A DNA stretch of 64,000 nt from Candidatus Margulisiibacteriota bacterium (GTDB taxonomy: Bacteria > Margulisbacteria > WOR-1 > JAKLHX01 > JBAZKV01): NCBI GenBank assembly GCA_041650635.1, contig JBAZKV010000003.1:1-64000 (forward strand), in the 5' to 3' direction. Each line of letters begins with the position of its first letter. The first letter of the stretch is position 1. The notes beneath the pieces are model-generated. The model saw nothing but the letters and a program-made list of their open reading frames with translations, searched no databases and was not told where the DNA came from. This document shows, in pieces, positions 63,530 to 64,000 of the stretch. The position numbers and the translations under genes are program-made.

Positions 63530-64000
63530 TGAAATCGACCGCTGTTCTGGCTTGCAGACTTGAATCGACCCGCCTGTTCGGAAAGCCGATGCAGCTAATC
63601 AACGATATGCCGATAATCCTTCATCTTATAAGCAGGCTAAGGAAAGCAAAAAAGCTTGATGAGATAGTGCTGGCAATAAGCGATGAACCCGGACAGCATG
63701 TGTTCATTGACCTGGCAAAAAAGAACGGCTTAAGATATGTGATCGGCGATCAAAAAGATGTCCTTGGCAGGCTGATAAAAGGCGGAGACCTTGCTAAAAC
63801 CGATATTGTGGTCAGAACCACTACCGAAAACCCGTATGTGTACTGGGAAAACCTTGACGAGCTTATATCCCTGCATATTAAGAATTCGGCGGACATTACC
63901 GTTACTGAACATCTGCCTCTGGGTGCTTTTCTTGAAGTGATAAGCCTGTCTGCAATGAAAAGGGCACACAATGACGGGGAGGACAGGCACAGAAGCGAGC
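63529..64000 (+). CDS. Cytidylyltransferase, SpsF/PseF-like (cut by window end)
   Basis: The first 157 codons of a nucleotidyltransferase; the rest lies beyond the window. It begins MKSTAVLACRLESTRLFGKP with the nucleotide-binding Arg residues, then KKLDEIVLAISDE, GDQKDVLGRL and VVRTTTENPYV, as in SpsF/PseF-type CMP-sugar synthetases. The ATG overlaps the stop of the divergent NeuB gene (TAATG). Presumably it activates the product of that enzyme, giving the operon two synthase-cytidylyltransferase pairs. Confidence 0.83.
   Translation, partial: MKSTAVLACRLESTRLFGKPMQLINDMPIILHLISRLRKAKKLDEIVLAISDEPGQHVFIDLAKKNGLRYVIGDQKDVLGRLIKGGDLAKTDIVVRTTTENPYVYWENLDELISLHIKNSADITVTEHLPLGAFLEVISLSAMKRAHNDGEDRHRSE

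Overview
The window looks like a chromosomal segment of an uncultivated diderm (outer-membrane-bearing) bacterium. Signs of an outer membrane are PorV/PorQ-like beta-barrel proteins, a Wza-type polysaccharide exporter with a Wzz-type partner, heptose and nonulosonic-acid sugar enzymes, and secreted proteins with FlgD-type Ig C-termini (CYPNPFDP). TTG and GTG starts, near-leaderless genes and one-to-four-base gene overlaps are common. The mixture would fit candidate phyla such as Margulisbacteria/Saganbacteria (WOR-1), but that placement is a guess. I see no rRNA, tRNA, insertion sequence, prophage or CRISPR array.

Layout. 1-10241: secreted and surface proteins: two paralogous beta-sandwich proteins, a 1453-residue repetitive fibre ending in a peptidase S74 self-chaperone domain, then an alternating set of two FlgD-Ig proteins and two PorV-like barrels. 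10242-13611: a HyuA-type hydantoinase/oxoprolinase, an isolated FliJ-like coiled coil, rpmB (minus strand) and a RelE-type toxin-antitoxin pair. 13637-21666: a tightly overlapping run recG-rsmD-coaD-(coiled coil)-rph-rfbA-rfbB-wza-like-wzz-like, passing from housekeeping straight into surface polysaccharide. 21865-25134: a MarR-type EPS regulator, a sugar aminotransferase, a four-helix-bundle (S23-type) gene lying in short repeats, and an LhgO-like oxidase. 25226-28844 (minus): mtnP, a MntA/HepT toxin-antitoxin module, apt, mtnA and a class II aldolase, together a probable route from 5'-deoxyadenosine/methylthioadenosine to AMP, DHAP and an aldehyde. 28925-31521: an MBOAT O-acyltransferase and its SGNH-like partner.

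31616-64000: 32 consecutive plus-strand genes with no gap above about 20 bases, apparently one polycistron of more than 32 kb that leaves the window. It encodes a heptose branch (split transketolase, GmhA, HddA, GmhB, fucose-synthase-like reductase), a PLP-fold sugar dehydratase with His in place of the catalytic Lys, an ABC exporter, a KdnB/KdnA-like oxidase-aminotransferase pair, a NeuA/B/C/D-like nonulosonate set with deacetylase, 3-hydroxyacyl-CoA dehydrogenase and acyltransferase, and a second, pseudaminate-like set (PseB, PseC, HisH/HisF/WbuX-type amidation, a divergent NeuB, a cytidylyltransferase). Several large proteins there have no clear family and are candidate glycosyltransferases.

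The strongest new signal is regulatory. The palindrome GTTCAA-N3-TTGAAC occurs at the promoter of the MarR-type gene (21825-21839) and again at the start of the giant operon (31599-31613), 9.8 kb apart, which suggests an autoregulated EPS switch. Other items worth attention: a shuffled strand order between the two small secreted paralogues, a palindromic dispersed element in three copies, a HisF paralogue lacking the cyclase Asp, and the MTA/5'-deoxyadenosine salvage cluster interrupted by a toxin-antitoxin module.
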